A stretch of DNA of 64,000 nt from Codonopsis lanceolata. Taxonomy: Eukaryota; Streptophyta; Magnoliopsida; Asterales; Campanulaceae. The stretch covers positions 60,154,734 to 60,218,733 of the forward strand of contig CM028382.1 in the NCBI GenBank assembly GCA_013146195.2, given 5' to 3'. The notes under the pieces are model-generated. The model was not told the origin of the DNA. It ran no database searches and saw nothing but the letters and a program-made list of their open reading frames with translations. Shown here in pieces: positions 59,576 through 64,000 of this stretch. A program made the position numbers and the translations under genes. The first letter of the stretch is position 1. Each line of letters starts with the position of its first letter.

Positions 59576-59830
59576 ACAAATATATCTTAAATATCAAATG
59601 ATTAAATAAATGATAGAATTATAACCAAATCCAACTTTGCACCCTAGGAAAATGATCAAAATAATTCTCATGTCATATACAATGTGTCATTTTCCATTAA
59701 TATTATTAACTCTCATGGACGTGAGGGCGCAAAGTGGGATGAATAGCAAAATCGTGTATGAAAATGAGACACGTGATTTACAGGTTTGGGTGTGATGTGG
59801 CAAAATCACAGCTTGGGCCATCTGTGTAAG
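59576..59830. repeat. Uninterrupted copy of the repeat hit by the Helitron
   Basis: Aligns with 11955-12098 and then 15980-16100 as one continuous block. The join at 59702/59703 is the empty site for the Helitron at 12099-15979. Confidence 0.75.
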
Positions 59831-60700
59831 AACACAAGAAAACCTTAGTGGGGATAGGCGGGGCCTCGGAAACCCGGCTCCGGTGAAGAGAAACCCCTTG
59901 AGAGTTAGTATCGTGTGCAGGTCTGAAAGTAATTTGACAGAGTGCCAAGGCTCAAGAAAGTGTGCGTACCTAATTATGGTTTATGGAGAGGTATTTATAA
60001 GCCCCCATTGTGGCTGAATCCGTCTAGGATTCAGTTTCCTTAGATAACTAATCAATCAAGGAGAGAATCCCTTGATTTTAGGCATGATAGGCGGCTGGCC
60101 GTGTAGATGTAGAAGCAGATATGGTAAGTGTCCTGCTCAAACATGCAAACCTTTGACTTGTCTTGAGGAGCAAGCCTCCGGTGTTTCTTGCTCGATATGT
60201 ACCCGGACAAGCAAGGCTCTGCCCGGCTGCTTGATGTGCACTGCTCTGAACTTGATATAGATCCAAGGGACGACCCCTGGTCGGGCAGGCAGGGCCAATG
60301 CTCGACCAGGTTTGGACGAGATGAATCTGGTTCCTCTGCTAGGTATGAGTATGGTGTCCGGGTATGGCCTTTGGTTGGACAGGCAAGGCCTGTTCCCGGC
60401 CTGGTTTGGACGGGAACTTTGTTGCCCGCTGCTTACTGCTTCCATCATTTTGCCCGCTAAGTGGGCGGGCCCCAGATTGATCGCGCTCATGATTGGCACG
60501 TGATAGTAGCTCGTGCCTTGCTCGTGACCCGGCTTGGGCCGGGCATATCAGTGGCCCCTAGCTCCTTGTCTGGCGAGCATTCATGCTCGGAGCGAGGAGC
60601 GTTCATGCTAGAGGGTACTCGCGCGGGCTTCAACACTTGTGAATTTTCAGAGGATTGCAAAGGCTTTGGGGATCATGTGTGTGGAGGGCACTAGAAGCTT
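59831..60700 (-). repeat. GC-rich LTR-like block, minus strand
   Basis: On the minus strand GGGCTTATAAATACC (complement of about 59990-60005) looks like an LTR TATA box. The block to the right is rich in repeated phrases (ggacaggcaaggc, gggcaggcagggc, tggtttggacg) between 60200 and 60420. It resembles the block at 841-1680 in style but I could not align them in full. Confidence 0.4.
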
Positions 60701-60913
60701 AGCGGGATACACCTGGAGCGTGTCAAGGAAACTTGTTGATGAGGGCGTGCTGGGCGAGTGGAGGTAGGGGCGCGTGAGCCGTCACAAAATGAGGTGACTT
60801 GATAGGGCACGAAGCATGAAGCGACGCATTTAATGTGTTGTGATGATGGGCCGCCAGCTTCTAGGCGTCGTTTCAGGCTCCGCCCTTTTCCCCTCAAAAC
60901 TGTACAGACCCAG

Positions 60914-61435
60914 CCTATAAAAGGCATACCCCTCTCCTCTTTCTTCCTTTTACGAACCCTAAGATTTTCAAAGAGAGAGTTTTTCAAAACCCCTGGTGCT
61001 ACTGCTATCCATCACTCCCAGAAGTTCATCTTCTTCCGGTGTCTCAAGCTTCGCTTTAGAAAGGTTTTCCCTCTTCGATTGCTCACAGAAGACGCTCTAC
61101 ACCAGAATCAACAGTAAGTTTTCTGACCCCCTTTCACCCACTTTGTTTTTGGATTTCTCTTGGTTTAGTGAGGGCTTTTCGATTTCTCCCTTCATCTTCA
61201 CATGTTTCTGTTAGGGTTTAAGAGGGTAGGACCGCCCTTAAGTAGAGATCGAGGAATAGACCACGTGGTACGGTTCGCTAGGCGGGCATGGCCCCTTTGG
61301 TGGACCCAGACTTATGGTTTCTTTCCCTGCTTTATTTTGTCAGTTACCTGGGCAGAAGACTGATACCCCTCTTCCTCGATCTCATTGTAGGCGTCTGATA
61401 TCTCCGAAAATGACCACGAGGCCTTCAGCTACTGC
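60914..61435 (+). promoter_or_regulatory. Promoter, leader intron and start codon cut by a CACTA element
   Basis: A good TATA box (cctataaaagg, 60914-60923) is followed by a C/T- then A-rich leader. The leader has a splice donor (..aaca|gtaagtt, 61114) and an acceptor (..cattgtag, ending 61390), giving a 277-bp leader intron. The ATG at 61410 opens 'MTTRPSATA', and after nine codons the sequence becomes a CACTA terminus. What the gene encoded is not visible. It could be a retroelement gag or a host gene. Confidence 0.5.
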
Positions 61436-62144
61436 CACTACAAGAAAAGAGAGTATTTGGGTCGCTCATTTGTCGTCCCTAAAAGTCCATTTGCCGTCCC
61501 TTAATAGTATTTAGGACGAACTAGATAGTGTTCTTAATCTTTTGAAAGACAAACTTGATAGTGTCTATTTACACTTTCATATTTTGGTACAACCTCTTAA
61601 TCTTTTGAACATTAAACTTGAAACAGGTTTATAAAGATCAAGAGGAAAAGGTTGAATATTCAGGATCCTTGTTATCTCAATCCCACCGAGTTGATGAACT
61701 ACTAAAGAGGCACGAGCGCCAGAGCTCGAAGATCATGGTTTCAAAGAGGTGAGGAAGAATGTTTAATTCTAAACGAACTAAAGAAACTTGGAGAAATTTG
61801 AGTTGCGGTCTTATTATCCCAACCAAGCCTTTGAATTCAACCATAGCAGCCATGAATGGCATGAACTTAATTTGAATTTCCAATTACAGTGAAGAAACAA
61901 AAAGTAAATGGAAGATATTCATGGGAATCAAGAAATAGAAGTTGAAGAGGAGTAACACAAGGTACAATGGAATAAGAAACTCAACCTTTCCCTGCTGGTG
62001 TCACCAGCACAAGTCTTAAGAGAAAAGAGACCACTATTACTGACAAACTACAAACGTAAATGAGAACCGACTTACACTTTGAAAGAGGTAAGAAAATCCT
62101 AGGTATAAAGGACCTTGGAACAAGGGCCGGGGCCATTCTTTTTA

Positions 62145-62217
<73 letters not shown>

Positions 62218-64000
62218 TTAACTTTTCGATAGCCAAGAATAATTAGTGCTTCTTGCATTTTGCCTTCTTTATATTAATAATTTTTCCCTTGTCATCAACT
62301 CCCCCCCACAGAAAATTAAGTACAGGCTAATGATATAGCTATGTTTGCAAGGCTAGTTGAAGAATGTCAAAGCTCTTATGTGTTTGTTGGTATTTTGGGT
62401 ATATCATAGTATGGTCTTTTTTTACTTTTTTTTGAATGCAAATATGCTAAGTTAGCAACTGAGGTTATTATAAACCAAGTTTTCATTTTTAAGAGTCAAG
62501 ATCAAGAATAAATCACATATGCCATTTCTGGATGTAGACATCTTAAACAAGACTTTGTGATTTTTCTTCTATGAGTTGTACATGGTGTCCAAAAAGGCCG
62601 ACTTGAGACTTGTATCGGTGTCAATCCAGAACGCCTTGCCCCCAAACCAGAATTATCATACATTAACTGATGGTTTGGTTCAGTTTCATGCCATTTGGTT
62701 TATAAAATGGGTCATCAAAGATGATGAGTTGGAGTAATTGATAAGGGTCAACTCAACGTTGCATTCATGTTTGATTTTCATAGGGTAGGAAAGGGATTCA
62801 AAGAAGGGGGGACTGGGGAGGGTTACCTAAATTCAAAAGTGTGATCTGTCAATGTCATCGATGTGAATAAGAATCGAAAAAAAGAATTGCTCATCTATAC
62901 CTAACTATTTATTTATTTATTTATTATTTTAGATTAGATTTGAATAGTTGTATGATAGTGATGGACCAATGATAGGAGCAGTAAAGGAAATAAGTAAAGG
63001 TGAACTATGTGTGTGTGTGTAGACTCATGGTTACCAACTATCTCAAGTAGACATATGGTTACTATGTTAAGCAAACTGCCAAATCATCTTTTACATAATC
63101 AGATCACCGAAACAATATTCAAAAATCTAAGAACACATTTGACATTACTTCACTCATTGTATTTTTCAACTAGAAAAATGTAACATTAGTTGGCTATCTC
63201 ACTCACTCCAAATTAATCGGTGTAAAGGTCACAGTCCTCTGAGAAGGGGCTCAAAAGCCCACTAAGCTTTTTAACTTGTTTGTCAGTTAGACATTTCATC
63301 AAACACGTAATATACTTCAAACTATACTCCTTAAAATTAAAGACAAATTAAATCAGGGTTCAAGCAAGCCATTATAAGCCTAACATAATTGAATTGATTG
63401 GAAACTTAAATTACCGAAGATCACACACACACACACATACTGAAGAGAGAGAGAAGGGGAGAACCTCCTAGAGCGAGGTTAGAAATTAGAAGAAGACACC
63501 GAACTTTGATTTTGGTGGTGAAGTGACTAAGGCCTTGCAAACCCTTGAGCTATTGGAGACCAATGACAATGACTGCACCTCCCATGAATTGAACAAACAC
63601 ATCATGTGATAGAAAATCGATGAGAAGTCCCAAGAAGAACAAAATGAAAACAAATTGTAAAATATCATCTGCTATAATTAAGACAAGGAGGAGATAGAAC
63701 TCACCTGTGCACACGCTCCTTCGTATCCCTAACTGGATCTGCCACTGAAGCTAGTAAGAGTTTCTCCTAGAAAACCCTAGAAAATTAGGACGGGGGAGAA
63801 TGTGAGAGAATGGGAGGGAAGTGAGAAGTGGAAAAAGTTTTGGGAATATTAGAGGTTGAAATTTTGGTAATTTTCATCTAGCCGCCCAATTCACCATCAA
63901 AACAGCTAGGGACGCTAGGTGACCGTACTAAATAAAAGTATTTGTTATCCTTAAATTTGGCCAACCGAATTTACTATATAATAGGGTCAAAGATAGATGC
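61436..64000 (+). mobile_element. CACTA-type transposon, left end, runs off the window
   Basis: It starts with CACTACAAGAAAAGAG, the plant CACTA terminal repeat, followed by subterminal phrases (gtccctaa, tcgtcccta, tttaggacgaac). Similar phrases (tagggacgctagg, ctaaataaaag) appear near 63908-63935, which may mean the other end is close to 64000. No TnpD or TnpA coding sequence was recognised in the 2.56 kb seen. Inside is an (AT)n run at 62148-62213, and otherwise only short frames. Confidence 0.62.
62148..62213. repeat. (AT)n microsatellite
   Basis: A pure AT run within the CACTA element. Confidence 0.95.

Overview
The window looks like a transposon-rich stretch of a flowering-plant (probably eudicot) nuclear genome. 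The evidence is the mix of element types: Ty1/copia and Tat/Ogre-type Ty3/gypsy elements, a Helitron, Mutator-like, hAT-like, CACTA and PIF/Harbinger DNA elements, and a small TA-flanked MITE. Scattered exon fragments of plant-type genes (myosin XI, NRT1/PTR transporter, receptor-like kinase, phosphatidylinositol transfer protein) agree with this. I see no intact host gene, no rRNA or tRNA gene and no CRISPR array. Almost every coding stretch is interrupted.

Layout. 0-3.8 kb: AT-rich DNA with an LTR-like GC-rich block and a copia gag remnant. 3.85-11.75 kb: one copia element on the minus strand with both LTRs, primer-binding site, polypurine tract and gag-to-RNase H remnants; its 5' LTR carries a SINE-like insert of about 360 bp. 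12.1-16.0 kb: a 3.9 kb Helitron on the minus strand carrying a captured lipid-transfer-protein exon; its empty site is preserved in a related repeat near 59.7 kb. 16.2-28 kb: LTR fragments, a second decayed copia, and a cluster of gene fragments (NPF transporter, kinase, RNase H-like, myosin XI), then a CACTA terminus.

28.2-50.6 kb is the centrepiece: the 3' part of a Tat/Ogre-type gypsy element on the plus strand, arranged as a tandem array. The end of pol is followed by two antisense genes. One has a DUF7745-like look. The other can be resolved into four exons with phase-0 introns and encodes a plant-mobile-domain (PMD) type protein. Then come purine-rich and tandem-repeat tracts, an LTR with a tRNA-Arg-like primer site, and a second, internally deleted copy with two more LTR or part-LTR units. 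The first copy's intron 1 holds a MITE and a 3.8 kb Mutator-like element, which itself holds a 1.4 kb hAT-like element. The second copy preserves the empty sites, so the order of events can be read directly.

50.6-64 kb: remnants of another retroelement with a plant-transposon-protein-like reading frame, a PIF/Harbinger element with a Myb-like ORF1 only, tandem repeats, LTR-like blocks, and a promoter, leader intron and start codon interrupted by a CACTA element that runs off the end of the window.

All family assignments come from reading motifs by eye. No database search was run, and boundaries without a duplicated target site or a second copy are approximate.
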